From: Chlamydoabsidia padenii
Taxonomy: Eukaryota > Mucoromycota > Mucoromycetes > Mucorales > Cunninghamellaceae
Direction of reading: 5' to 3'
DNA: 64,000 nucleotides
NCBI GenBank assembly: GCA_025330725.1
Contig: JAIWND010000031.1
Span: 124,001-188,000 of the forward strand
The notes beneath the pieces were generated by a model, which worked only from the letters and a program-made list of their open reading frames with translations, was not told the origin of the DNA and searched no databases. Made by a program: the position numbers and the translations under genes. Positions 52,853 through 64,000 of this stretch are shown piece after piece. The first letter of the stretch is position 1, and each line of letters starts with the position of its first letter.

Positions 52853-53671
52853 ATGAAACTATTCTTATTTCTATGTGGCATCCTTCCATTTGTATTGGCA
52901 TCAACTACTATACCTGAACTTGAAGAAGGTAAGGTTCAGTTGGTATTTGCTTTGTTCTTACTCACTCATTCGTTTATACTGAAATAGGCTACGATAAAGT
53001 AACTTGTGGTAGCACCATCAAACTTGTCAACAAGGTAACCAACCATCGGCTTCACTCTCATGGTGTATCTTATGGTAGTGGCTCTGGTCAACAATCTGTC
53101 ACTGCCTTTATAGAAAGAGATGATTCCAACAGTTTTTGGATGGTCCGTGCTGCTCACGGTATGCAATGTTTACGAGGGTAAGTGATGACTATACAAGACA
53201 AGGATACTAATCATCTTTTCAACTTTTTTGCTTTACATAGCCAACCTGTACCTTGTGGGGCGGCCATTCGACTACGACACACAAACACAAAAGGGTACCT
53301 TCACAGCCATCTCCATCGATCACCTTTATCCGGTCAACAAGAAGTCAGTTGTTTCGATGGAAACGATGGCGGGGATGATTGGCTGGTTCAATGCCTGGAT
53401 GGATCTCAAGAATTCTGGTTACGTGAGCAACCGATCCAACTGGTTCATGTTGATAGCAACACTTATTTAACAGCAAGCCCTCACCATCAATATGGTCAAC
53501 CTATTCCTGGACAATTGGAAGTGGCTGCTGCTAAATCAAGCTCAAAAAATACACAATGGGTGGCTCAGGTAAAAAGAAAGTAACCGAGACATTATCATCA
53601 TATACTAACTTACTTTTCTTTTTTAACGGTACGCGTAACAATAGGAAGGCATTTACTTTGCTACCAAATGA
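52853..53671 (+). CDS. SDF2-like MIR-domain protein of the secretory pathway
   Basis: Exons 52853-52928, 52988-53177, 53241-53568 and 53645-53671 close in frame at 206 residues. A signal peptide starts the protein (MKLFLFLCGILPFVLAS). Three MIR-type beta-trefoil units follow, with KVTCGSTIKLVNKVTNHRLH, PCGAAIRLRHTNTKGYLHSH and QPIQLVHVDSNTYLTASP. Related animal and plant SDF2 proteins act in ER protein quality control; MIR units also occur in O-mannosyltransferases, but no transmembrane catalytic part is present. The C-terminus lacks an obvious HDEL/KDEL signal (it ends FATK). The last exon codes for only eight residues. Confidence 0.92.
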
Positions 53672-55151
53672 TTTAGTATAGCTTGAACACATTAGATTAC
53701 CCTTGGTATCATGTTGATTACCTTGATAAAAATAAATATACTTGCCGGGTGTACCATTATATCGGTGTATTTGCCAATGTAATGGATTGCATCATGATTA
53801 GCCATGATTATTCTTTTGCCATTCTGATTGATTTATATTGCTAGATAATGTTATGGGTCTCAATTGATGACCACTACAGTGTTAATTATTGTGTTAATCA
53901 AACAGGTGCAAAAGGACATGATATGATAGGGAAACATTCACCTTGATGGTAAAGTACCCGCTCGGATGGGAAGAAAAGATCGACAAATGAAAATGCATGA
54001 ATGGCGGCGATTGAATTCTCGAAAGTGTGGGTCAACATAGCGCAGATACTGTATCGTACACCAAATCGAATTAGTCTTGTAGAAAGTATATCAAAACAAC
54101 TAGAAGCATTAGCAAACAACTTCATGTAGGAGGTATTTGAAAAAGAAGAAGAAGAAAATATTTATCCACAGTCAATAAAATGTAAGATTCTACAGTTTAT
54201 TCTTGGTTTTTATTTGACGGTATTTAAAAACAATTCTACCTTGACTATATCACGGGTATATACAAAGGGATCAATATATAGAATTTTCAATCTTTTTACA
54301 TGATAATGGAATTCATTCACAATCATACTACAGATTGCAACAGTAAAATATCTTCTTGTAGTGTACCCAGTCAATCATACAGTAAGCGAGGTGGAGTTTC
54401 CTGGATTGATCTTTAGTTTTTGTTCACATATTACTTTTTGACCAATGACAAAAACATGCGTATGTATGTAAAAAGATCGGCTTTCACCATCTCTATACCA
54501 AGGATTGCCATGAAATATACAATTTTTCGCTTTTGATCAACCCAAGAATGCTACTGTTTATCATGGATTGTATCTATCCATTGTATGGTGAGCATCAGAT
54601 ATTCCTGTAGACCTGGAATAACGAGTAAGAGCGGGATTTCAAATCAGCATATGCCGCACCTGGCAAGTTGATCATCTTCAAGGGGATTAGCTCTTAGAAA
54701 ACTTCTAACATCTGTGGCAAGTAAAGAAAAAAAAAGTCATTTTTCATGCGGACTGAATGCACGTGAGCATATTTAAATACTATTACTTTGTATCGTTACT
54801 CTGTAAAAAAGGCTGTCGCTTGTCGAAATCTGCCAGGTTATGTGTAAAGGTGTAAACTTTTGCAAGGGTTTGTTACATTCTTTACTGAAACATCAGGAGT
54901 ATAGGAAGGTACACTCATCCGTCAATGAACGAAAAAATGGGTTCACACGTCTGTCGGCATTTAAATGTTGCATGATCTTTAGATTTTCATTTACAATGAC
55001 TGATTCTTTTTTTTATCCGTCGAACTATACTCTTGTTTGGCTCTACCTTGGTTGATGATATATCCACTTTTTCAAATCCCGCGAAATCGCTACGTGTGTG
55101 TAGCAAATCCCCTTTTCTTCCTCTTATATACGCAAGTTATAATATCGTTGT

Positions 55152-55352
55152 ATGAATGTCTATACGTTTGTTAATCAGTTTGGTGATTCACGGCTCTCCT
55201 TGATCTTATTATTGGAACACACCCTAAAAGTCGAAGACATAAGGCTTGATGGAAACGGACTTTCTGACATGGATATGGATCTAATTACTCATCATCCTAC
55301 TATCACAGCACTCGCTCTCATCAACATGCACAGGATTACCGAAACCACTTGA
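55152..55352 (+). pseudogene. Possible leucine-rich-repeat gene fragment
   Basis: A 66-codon open frame contains TLKVEDIRLDGNGLSDMDMD and PTITALALINMHRIT. The spacing of Leu and Asn resembles one to two leucine-rich repeats as found in F-box/LRR proteins. It stands alone without further repeats up- or downstream, so a relic is likelier than a gene. Confidence 0.3.
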
Positions 55353-55460
55353 TCACCTGTAAAATGATCAAAAGATACTTAAATCCCGACACTTGAATCT
55401 TTTTGGTAACTCTTCTTTTTGTTAGGAAATGCTTGACGCACGAAAAGTGTGCCCGGATTT

Positions 55461-55540
55461 TTGGAAAAGTGCTACTCGCTCAATTATTAACGGATGCTAA
55501 TGATTAAAGTGGCGATGTGAATACTATGATATATTTCCAA
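55461..55540 (+). repeat. Dispersed repeat, copy 2
   Basis: Matches 49320-49399 in the same orientation (69 of 80 positions). It lies about 230 bp upstream of the mL44 reading frame and about 70 bp after a dispersed-motif copy. Copy 1 also has a motif copy about 100 bp away, on its other side. Confidence 0.75.
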
Positions 55541-55770
55541 CATACTTTACCGCAGGAGTTAAGCGCCAAGACCTTTGTGTCAGTTAGTCCAAGCTTGCGA
55601 TGACTTTTACCTTTACTTTTTCTAGACGGAATGAAACTTCATTTTCAAACACCGAACACCGAAATTCCGTGCGCCTAGTGAGTGTGGCACCTTTCATTCA
55701 GTCACAACTCTTGAGGCTCCGTTTTGTTTGTTTCTTGCTTTCTTTTACCTCCATCAACTCATCGGGCACC

Positions 55771-56842
55771 ATGTTCTTGTCGAAATACCGCCCTTTATTA
55801 ACATGCAGTACTCGTCTCACCACTAGAGGTGTGTTCACCAAAAATAAAAAAGATAAAAATACATATGCATACTTACACTTTCTCTCTCTTTTGACACAAA
55901 TGTACAGCGACTGCTTCACTCTTCCAGACTCAACGCAGCATTCAACAAGCAACTTCTTCACTGGACGATGCAACAACTTCTCGTTTTAACAACACTAATG
56001 CAGCTTTATCAGCCTTTGGAAGTCGCCTGGGGCTACAACAAACCTTACCTCCTTTGCTTTTACAACAAGCAGTGACTCATCCGACATTTGACTCCAATCA
56101 CAACAATCAAGCACTTGCCATGCTAGGGAAGGAAGCCATACTTTATTATACAACCGAGTATATCCACTGCAAATATCCCGATCTACCTGTCGATGCCTTC
56201 AAGTCCATGACAGGTGTGTATACGTCTGCCAAAACCATGGCCTCTTTAGGTCAACAACTTGGTCTACAACATGTTATGCGTTGGGAACGTCCTCAGGTAA
56301 TAAGAATTCATCAAAAAAGGGGTCATGAAAATGTTAACTCATGTATTGCTTTTAAATAGTCCATCAAAGACAGTGTGGTGGACGGCCAAGCCTATGCGCT
56401 TTGTAGTTGCATCAATGCATTAGTGGGTGCTGTCTATCAAGAACGGGGATCTGAAGCGGCCAAGAAAATGATCCACGATTATATCATTCGAAACAAACAT
56501 GTCAATCTTGAACAAACGGGTTTCCGAAGGATGGTGGAACCCAAACGTCATCTGAGCGCCCTGTTGGCTCGATCTCAACAACAAGCCGCTGTCTCGAGAT
56601 TATTATCCGAAACAGGCCGTCATTCGAGCTCTCCAGTGTTTGTCGTGGGCGTCTTCTCAGGGGATCGAAAACTCGGTGAAGGATTTGGCAGCTCTTTGAA
56701 AATGGCGGAGCATCGTGCTTGTCGAGACGCTTTGGTGAAACATTATGGTCAAGAACAAAAGGATTATAGTTTACCTTCCGATGCTCATCTCGTCGACACC
56801 TATGTCCCTCCTGTCCTTGGTGATACCGAAGCTATTGTTTAA
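55771..56842 (+). CDS. Mitochondrial large-subunit ribosomal protein mL44 (RNase III-like)
   Basis: Exons 55771-55828, 55908-56296 and 56360-56842 close in frame at 309 residues. The N-terminus is basic and Ser/Thr-rich, fitting a mitochondrial presequence. An RNase III-like fold follows (LLLQQAVTHPTFDSNHNNQA, then CINALVGAVYQERGSEAA), but the acidic catalytic signature of active RNase III is not there: the usual ERLEFLGD position reads ALAMLGKEAI. A double-stranded RNA binding domain ends the protein (FGSSLKMAEHRACRDALV). This pattern fits mL44 (yeast Mrpl3), a structural part of the mitoribosome, better than Dicer or RNase III. Confidence 0.88.
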
Positions 56843-58142
56843 TTATCTCCCCAACTTGTCTCTTTTTTATTATTACTCATTACTACTGCTTATCTATTAC
56901 CACATATCTTGTAAATTTTATAGAGCCCTTTTATATATAGTAGCTGTATTCAAATTATCATCAATAAAACCATCATGAATAGACTAACTAAAGCCTTAGA
57001 CATATATAGCCACCAAAGTCCATCGACTACAAGATAGAAAGAAAGGGTTATAAAATAAAAAGAAAAGGATGTGCTACTTACGGTTTATGCATCTAACGAG
57101 GTTTAAATACACATGGGGACATACGCATGTGGCCGCTAGAGCTGGCATTTTTAAATTGGCTAAAGACAAACATCGTCGATCAGGGACCAAAGTATAATGG
57201 AACTAAGCTTTGGTCTTTATTAAAGTGAAAAAGAAGGATTTACCTACTTTTCATGGCAGTACTATGACGCTTGTACGTTTAATCAGTCGACCACAATTTA
57301 TCATGAGCACACACCCCATTATAATGTTTTGTTGTACCTTAATAACATGGGTTCGCCAACTCTAGATGGAATTCATCTTTCTTTAATATCGAGAATTCAT
57401 GCATTTTCAGATCCCGAATGTATAGTTTTCAAATCCTGCGAAGGGGGGTAAGGTTCACACCTCTTCCAGTGACTTGGTTGGACAGCAAAAGTAAAGTCCT
57501 ACTTCCTTTTCTTCTTTGTTTGTATCCAAGATATGGTAATTGAACTAATGTTGGTGATGATTGTGAAATAAAGGGATTTCCTCCTTCCGTTCCAGAACAA
57601 CATCGACAAAAAGGGAATTACTAGCCACCACACCCCGAAAATTTCACGGCCAGTTAGGCCACCTCAACCATCCAACACCCATCCAAAAGAGGACTTTTAA
57701 TTATAAAACGGCGCTATGTGCTGGATCGCAAAGTTTAGACCCATCAATAAATGCATTCAACCTGCTGTGCTTACTACATATAACACTGGTTTTAATATCT
57801 GGTACTTGAAGTAAGCCATATCTCATCATCATGGTCTTTGGCAACAGAGCATTGTTGTAATGTAATATGATTAGCCGTGTTTGAGGCTGAAAATGGCATG
57901 GGTGTGGTGCCACCAGCACCACTTCAATTTGGGACCCCGAACTCACATTTTACGCTCCCACTATTTTCAACCCCCGCAACCGGATTTGGCACAAAAGAGG
58001 GGGTATTTTTTTCTTCTCCTGCACTTTTCATTTGATCCAACATAAAATGATAAACTCCCCCTTATTCCTTCTCTTTCTTTCTCATCTTGACCACATTTTT
58101 ATATTTTAATACTCGATTATTCTCCTCACTCTACATTATACC
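56843..58142. other. Spacer between mL44 and Rap-GAP genes
   Basis: This 1.3 kb contains the mL44 3' end (AATAAA near 56964), a motif variant at 57428-57439, a motif copy at 57966-57977, a TTTCACGGCCAG block near 57642 shared with 49557, and an isolated minus-strand open frame (57701-57946) with no recognised features. The last 150 bp, rich in T and C, should be the Rap-GAP promoter. Confidence 0.5.
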
Positions 58143-61100
58143 ATGGCTCAAGACACTCCAACCCTAATAGAGTGTCATGAATGGGTACTGGAACATTGTG
58201 AACATGTGTTGGATGGGTTGGCTACTGGAGACAAAGAAAAAGGTGTTGCTGGTCAAACTGTTGCTGATTGTCTAATGGCCATTGACAGTAGTCGTATATT
58301 TGTGAATGCTTTGGACGCCCCTCTGACTGTGACTCGACCCTTGATACAAAAACTGGACTCTTTGACACTGGCACTTCAAACCACAACAGAATCGACGGAA
58401 ACAGTGGTAATATCTAATATTTAAATATATGTATATGTATTCTTATTATTTATATACTATTGTCGAGTAGGTACACGACATTCAATCGATATGTGATACT
58501 TGCACACCTTGGTTGCATCCTATATCCTATATAAAGTCTGGTCTCTCAACATCACCCAGATATCGACAAGAAGATCCAAAAGTAGTCCCTCGTCTTACTC
58601 CATCTCATTATGCATCCATGTGCTCTAATATACATAACTGTGACGCTGCTTGGTTTAGACAATACTTTGTTGGTAATCCTTACATCACATTGATTGGCAT
58701 TCTTCATCCACGTATTGGAAAACCTACTGCCTCTTTGGATCATAAAGACTCTGTATATCATCAAGTAGAAGAACAGGTGGATGACTATGCTTTATCGTGT
58801 GCCATCATATCTGTGGTGCAAGAAACGATGAAATCATCCATTCATGACAATGACAACCTGACAACAACATCAACAACATCAACATCATCATCATCATCAT
58901 CATCCAAAGGGACGACTGACATTCAATATCGACTGATCGTTCGGACGAAAAATGAAGCTAATCATTATGTGCTTCCTGACACTACTGTCAGAAACACTTT
59001 GGCTTATTTGGATGCTCATGGACAAGGTTATCGATTGAACCCCTTTTATTCAACTCTACCACAAAAACAAAAGCAAAAGCAAAAACGGCGCCCTTTACGT
59101 AGCTTCTCATCTGCATTTATCCACCACACCACTTCTCATTTAACATCCTCATCACTACAACATTGTCATTACCATGGTACCAATAAAATCGACGACTGTA
59201 ATGAATGCCACCATGACGACGACGATGACGATGACGACGACGACGATGATGAAGATAATGATGATACAGACAGAACCAGTGGTCAGCTCAGAATCAGAAA
59301 ATGTCACACCTTAGAACGACTACTTCATGCAGCTGTCTTGTCGATCTATCCCCATTTGGACTTACAATACTTTAAAGAATTGTCAGCGGAATCGACTATT
59401 TTGACTGGGCTGGAAAAGGAACTGTTGCGTTTCGATGAAATGGAGGTAAGAAATGATTATCCTGTATAAATCACGAACTAAAAACATTTTTTTTTCTTTT
59501 TTTAGATTCCGAAAAACTACAAGTTTGGATTACTGACTGTGCAAGGAAATCAAGAATCCGAAAATGAGTGGTTTTCTAATACTGGCCTCTCTGTTGACCT
59601 GGAAACCTTTTTGAATATCATTGGTCAACGCATCACTTTAGAAGATTACAAAGGGTATGCAGCTGGACTGGATACTAAATGTAAGTGTGGAAAAAAAAAA
59701 CTAGAATGTACATGCATAAAAACATTGGATAAACCTCTCTCTTTAATGCAACGTAGGTGGAGAATCTGGAAAGTACTCTTATGCCACTACTTTGGAAGGG
59801 AAGGAAATCATGCTTCATGTTGGACCTCTTATGCCTTACAATGCCCAAGACAAACAACAGGTACATCGAAAACGATATATTGGAAATGGTAATATATATA
59901 TATATATAGATAAAAGGTATCCATATGAATTTTTAATGACTCTGTTTATAACGTAGATATCGTGTGTCTTGTATTTATGGAAACAAATCAACCTCATCTC
60001 TTCGATCCTGGGTCCATTCGATCTCAGTTTTTACATGTATTCATCGTTGTGCACCCAGAAACTTTGAACGGACGAAAATGCTGGAGGTAAGTAACTAACA
60101 ATGAAGAAAAAAAAATACAGACTGAATCAAACTCATTTGCTTTTTTTAGGGTTGAAGTAGTCTCCAACAAGTATGTCGAACCATTTGGTCCTCCAATTCC
60201 AAGTCCGCCCTTGTTTTTTGATCAAGAAGAACTACGGGAATTCCTCCTTTTAAAATGCAAGTACAAAAAAAAAATAATAATCATGCATCAAACTCACTCT
60301 CGTTCACTTTATATAGTGGTCAGTGCTGAAAATGCGGCACTTCAAACCTACAAATTTGCCATACCGAATGCTAAAGCACGTCAAGGCATTTTCAAAACAT
60401 TGGTGGACATGGGACTTGAAGAAGAAGGACCGGCACCAACGATGACACCCTTTAAAACCTTGTTGCTGACCAAGACAGCTAAACGTGGGATAGAAGGCAT
60501 TCGCAACAACAATGACAAGATGGCATTAACACCACGACCGTATTCGGCAGGCCCGGGCGGACGATGTTATTCTAAGGCAAGTCTACGGAATTTACGAGCG
60601 GCATTGGATATCTCTACAACACAAAAGACAGATACTTTTTCGTCGCCTTCCTCATCTTCACTGGTGATGGCCAAACGATCATTGACACCTGAACCAGCCA
60701 CCACCACCACCTCATCCTCCTCCTCCTCTATTCTCTTTCCTTATACATCAAGATCCAATGTGCTCCGTGATTTGAAAAACTTTACCCGACGACGTCATTC
60801 CACAGCATCCACCAGTCGCACTTCTACAACAGATCGACCATTTTGTACCCCACCTTCACGCATGGTGGAATCCCCGGTATCGTGGACGGAAGAGGAGGAG
60901 GCTACAACACTTTTAGCATCAAGATCCCACTCTTCCTCGTCTTTGAATAATGTCACTTATTCATCACCACCTTCGCCACCTCCCATGTTGGACATGATGA
61001 AATGGCCAGGTGAATCGACGTTGCGGTCAAGAGCACAGTATTTAATGTCGGCGGTAACACGGCGCAAACCGCAGACTACTTTGGCCAATAGTAGTAGCTC

Positions 61101-61152
61101 TTCCATGATCTCCAGAATGTCTCGCTCCAAATCCTCTTATGTCAAGGACTAG
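58143..61152 (+). CDS. Rap/Ran-GAP domain protein (Rap1GAP-like)
   Basis: Exons 58143-58406, 58471-59445, 59506-59680, 59757-59888, 59957-60086, 60150-60256 and 60317-61152 close in frame at 872 residues. The GAP domain lies at about 415-640: FGLLTVQGNQESENEWFSN, the loop EGKEIMLHVGPLMPYN, HRKRYIGNDIVCLVF with the N-D catalytic asparagine site, and FLHVFIVVHPE. In the family an Asn, not an Arg, completes GTP hydrolysis by Rap-type GTPases. An acidic run (59217-59262, about 14 Asp) lies in the N-terminal part. The C-terminal 230 residues are Ser/Thr-rich. Exon 6 needs a GC donor. The substrate could be a Rap/Rsr1-like GTPase; the Ras gene near 29 kb is not shown to be it. Confidence 0.9.
60257..60316 (+). 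other. GC-AG intron 6 of the Rap-GAP gene
   Basis: The donor is TTAAAAT|GCAAGT and the acceptor TTTATATAG. The junction gives LLLKLVSAENAAL, matching the family pattern LLTKLINAENAA. The GT four bases on gives the wrong frame. Confidence 0.85.
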
Positions 61153-61650
61153 TGGATACCCCCCCCCACTTTTTTTACACTGGTTATAAACCCCTTCTTT
61201 TATTATTATTTACTTTACTCTTATATTAAAAAAAACATACAATAAAGATATGGCGTTGTGGTAGGCGATTGGATTACATATTATGCAAATATCTTTATCA
61301 TGCTTGTAGTTGGGGTTTACACTTGAGACTAACATTGTGCAAATGCAGTTGAGGTAGATCAATAGTTATATTTATATAACCTGGTTTTTATTATCGAGAC
61401 AACAGTAAAAAAAAAAAGGAATAGTAAGATAATAATAATAAAGTAATAAACAATGTGGAACAATGTCCGTAAAAAGTGACTAGAAGAAAGGTGTGTGTGT
61501 GTGTGTGTATATGGAGAGCTATTGTAAACGAGGACAAGTTATAAAATGATGATGGACAATGAAGAGTATATGAAGATGATGATAGAAATAATAGTAACAA
61601 ACCTGTAATAAAAATAAAAAAATAAAAAACAGTAAAAAAAAAGTATATGT
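61153..61650. other. Convergent spacer, Rap-GAP and G-alpha 3' ends
   Basis: AT-rich with AATAAA near 61241 and a (GT)n run near 61491-61509. No gene is seen. Confidence 0.6.
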
Positions 61651-63028
61651 CTACATTAACCCAACATCTCGCAAGTTTTCATGCACTACAATGGAATTGA
61701 TGGCAGACATGACAAATGTGATTTGTTTTGTATCAGTAGCACAGGTAAAATGGGTATAGACTTGTTTCGTATCAGCACGGGTGTTAAGTTCGACAAAGCG
61801 TTGTAAAAGATATTGACAGGCTGCATCGTACCGATCCCCACCAGTGTAATCATCAAAGTAATTGGACATGGGCGATTTGACAATCTTTTCCGCAAATAGA
61901 TCGATCTTGTTGAGGAAGAGAATGATAGATGTTTTGATAAACCAGCGTGAATTGCAAATCGAGTCAAATAGAGTGAGTGATTCTGATAATCGATTCTATA
62001 TATAATAAAATAAAAAAAAAACAGTTAAAAGGAGGAGGAGGGGGGATGGGAATGATATAAAAGTAACTTACCACTGTTTCATCTTCAAACAAGACTTGAT
62101 CGTATTCCGAGATGGCTACCATAAACAATACAGCTGTACATGATTCAAAGCAATGGATCCTAATATATAAACCTTATTTAGTACTCTATCAATTCAATAA
62201 TGTTTTGGATGGTTTACCATTTTTTTCGTTCAGATCGTTGACCCCCAACATCCAACATGCGATAAGTTAAATCACCGATTGAGAAGGTTGTTTCCGTGAT
62301 GCCTGTTGATTTGACTCGAGATCTCAAGACATCTTGATCACTTGGCATATAGTTAGGTTGTCCAATTCGTAATATGGAATCAAAGTAACTAGTAACAGTA
62401 ATAGTCATTAGTAAAAGGCAATCTTATTTTTATAATTGACCAACTTACTATTTTGCAGAATCATTCAATTGGAATTCATTCGATCGTTCCACACAACTCT
62501 TGACAGCAGGATCATCCCAAAGAGCAGCAATAGCTTCCACCAATTCATGAGCCAAATAATCCACTTGAGGATGTGCTTCCATAACCAAACGTCGATAAGT
62601 GTCATTACCAGGATGTTGAAAAGGAATGTTCAGTGTGTCCATTGCTTCCAATGTCACCCGCATCGATTGCATCGTGTTGGAGAAGATGACCTCTTTAAAT
62701 GTTTCCCGTTCTTCAATCGTAAAACCACCATCATGAATTAATTTCATTTGACGAAGAATGGTGGATTTGCCCGATTCTCCTGCACCTATAGATAAAGTTT
62801 GATGAGTTGTCATTCTCATTTCCGTCATGTTCAAATCCCGCCCACGACCTATTTTTTTTTTTATTCCTTCCACCTCGTGCCACCCCCCCCCCCAATCAAC
62901 CCTACTTTACCTAGTAAAAGCATCTTGATTTCGGATTTCATGTGTATGCGATCTTGTTTGATTTGGGTTTCGATTTCTTGGTGGCGTTGTTTTTCTTCCA
63001 CCCGCTCCGCAGAGAGACAGCATCCCAT
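61651..63028 (-). CDS. Heterotrimeric G protein alpha subunit
   Basis: Five exons (63028-62911, 62785-62449, 62388-62218, 62159-62072, 61995-61651) give 352 residues, the normal length. The N-terminus MGCCLSAE carries myristoylation and palmitoylation sites. All nucleotide-binding motifs are present: [15 protein letters not shown], the switch-I stretch [32 protein letters not shown] and TCATDTKQ. It couples seven-helix receptors to cAMP or MAP kinase pathways. The C-terminus is ENLRDVGLM: the Cys of the pertussis-toxin site in Gi/FadA types is replaced by Val, so it is not of the plain group I kind. Intron 1 contains a motif copy. Confidence 0.95.
62829..62841 (+). promoter_or_regulatory. Best-matching copy of the dispersed TTCAAATCCCGC motif
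   Basis: GTTCAAATCCCGC in intron 1 of the G-alpha gene. It also fits the consensus of a Pol III B box (GTTCRANNCC), though no tRNA fold surrounds it. Other copies are listed in the findings. Confidence 0.45.
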
Positions 63029-63547
63029 AGTGATATCGGTTGGTTCGTTATTGATAAAGTGGCGTTAATAGTAGTGTGTTTCGTAAAAAGTATGGTAGTA
63101 GTTGGGTCAATGTCCTTTTTGTCGGTCTACAGAGTCAAAGCCCAATAAAATTAAAAAAGTAAAGTATCCAGGTCCAGTTGTTGTCTTTTTTTTTTATTTT
63201 ATTTATTTCTATTGTGATAGTAAAGACAAGAGAAGTGAGTTAACGTGGAAGGGGGGAAGAATAAGATAAGAAGAGAGAAGAGAGAAGAAAAGGAAGAAGA
63301 AGAGAGAGAGGTGACATGTTATAAAAAATAAAAAAGGATATCGACCAATAAGAATAAAAGCCAACCCACACCGCCCGTAATGTTTTTTTTTTTTTTTCTC
63401 TCTTCTTCGTGTGCGATGGTTACCTTTGAGTCACCATAAGAGCGACATGCCAACCATGATATCAAGCCTATAAACCGGTTTTCCATTCAAATTGGTAATT
63501 TTTTCATTCCCCACCACCAAACAAAATCCAAGAGAGACCCTGCCATT
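63029..63547. promoter_or_regulatory. Spacer upstream of G-alpha, downstream of sorting-nexin-like gene
   Basis: The G-alpha promoter and 5' UTR, with T and purine tracts (63190-63310 and 63382-63397). A CCAATAAGAATAAAAGCC stretch lies near 63344. No further gene is seen. Confidence 0.5.
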
Positions 63548-64000
63548 TTATTGTTTGGGCAATCCATCACCACATACATCCAACCATGTTTGTGATAACC
63601 ATCGCAGCTTTAGTTTTTCCATCTTGAGTTGTCTTTTAGCAAATGTTCGAATGGATGTCATCATATCGTCAGGGTGAAGTCGTTGATAGTGTGCCAATTC
63701 ATCGGATATCATTTGGTGAGATTGATTAATTTGATTGGTAGTTGCTCCAAGTGTTGATAAAGTCTACAGTTTTAAAAAAAAAAAAAGAGGTAAGTAAAAG
63801 GTTTTCTTTGTATCTGGTTTTGTTACCTTGGCAATATTCTCCTTTTCACGTTCCACCTGTTTCGTTTGTTCTGAAGATGAAAACAAGCCATTCCAGGGTG
63901 GATGTTGTCCCTTTTGTAAAGAGTCACGTTGTTTTTCTAATTGCTGGATCAGTTCCGATTTGCGGTTCAGTAAGGTGAAGGGGTAATCTAAGGCAACCTA
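63548..64000 (-). CDS. 3' part of a probable sorting nexin (BAR-type C-terminus), cut by window edge
   Basis: Two exons are visible: about 63997-63827, preceded by an acceptor TAG at the very edge, and 63763-63548. They encode about 128 residues, mainly long amphipathic helices: LLNRKSELIQQLEKQRDSLQ, then EREKENIAKTLSTLGATTNQ, then SIRTFAKRQLKMEKLKLRWL. This resembles the last helices of a BAR domain in fungal PX-BAR sorting nexins (Atg20/Snx41/Snx4 group). The PX domain would lie outside the window, so the family call is tentative. Confidence 0.5.

Larger units (their letters stand above)
53672..55770. other. Gene-poor spacer with repeat copy and gene relic
   Basis: This is 2.1 kb. I see motif copies at 54631-54643, 55071-55082 and 55379-55390, a leucine-rich fragment at 55152-55352, and the second copy of the dispersed repeat (55461-55540). 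The final 200 bp should be the mL44 promoter and 5' UTR. No intact gene is seen. Confidence 0.5.

Noticed and set aside
55600..55770. Extended N-terminus of mL44 from 55600
   Set aside because: The frame from 55600 differs from the spliced frame needed; the ATG at 55771 starts a basic presequence and fits the family length.
55771..56842. Active RNase III or Dicer fragment
   Set aside because: The acidic ERLEFLGD signature is degenerate and the protein has a presequence-like start, as in mL44.

Overview
The window is nuclear DNA of a filamentous fungus, most likely an early-diverging one of the Mucorales type (Mucoromycota). The reasons are dense short introns with GTAAG donors, AT- and homopolymer-rich spacers, a nitrogen-type GATA factor with two zinc fingers, and a CYRI (FAM49) gene, a family I do not associate with Dikarya. 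Genus cannot be decided from the sequence. I find 21 well-supported protein genes plus one less certain one; one gene is cut by each window edge. I see no rRNA, tRNA or CRISPR array.

Layout. 0-8.7 kb: DIP2/Cps1-like adenylation protein (5' cut), MCT-type MFS transporter, F-box protein. 8.9-12 kb: ribose-5-phosphate isomerase, divergent from the GATA factor. 12.6-22 kb: ankyrin/coiled-coil protein, divergent from a Zn2Cys6 regulator, then a Met/Gly-rich protein of unknown function. 22-32 kb: PMS1-type MutL, divergent from a nitronate monooxygenase, then NCS-1, Ras and CYRI, all on the minus strand. 34-44 kb: small membrane protein, PPR protein, and a NUM1/ApsA-like cortical dynein anchor of 1622 residues. 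44.8-46 kb: C2H2 factor. 46-50 kb: gene-poor, with repeat and retroelement relics. 50-57 kb: KDM4-like JmjC protein, divergent from an SDF2 MIR-domain protein, then a relic-containing spacer and mitochondrial ribosomal protein mL44. 58-64 kb: Rap-GAP protein, G-protein alpha subunit, and the 3' part of a sorting-nexin-like gene.

The genes are housekeeping, signalling and transcription genes. They do not form a metabolic cluster, and no defence system or cargo-bearing mobile element is visible. Several encode signalling parts (NCS-1, Ras, CYRI, Rap-GAP, G-alpha), but I read this as ordinary gene content.

Exon models were built by hand from splice signals, frame and recognised protein families. 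Most close exactly in frame. Points of interest are: four introns that need GC-AG splicing (two in PMS1, one each in CYRI and Rap-GAP); an apparent 2-nt exon in the transporter; a short motif of the form TTSAAAYCCCGM, found about 21 times and only in introns and spacers; a diverged 80-bp repeat present twice; and an alanine-rich array followed by spaced Q-Y/H/T motifs in the NUM1-like protein.
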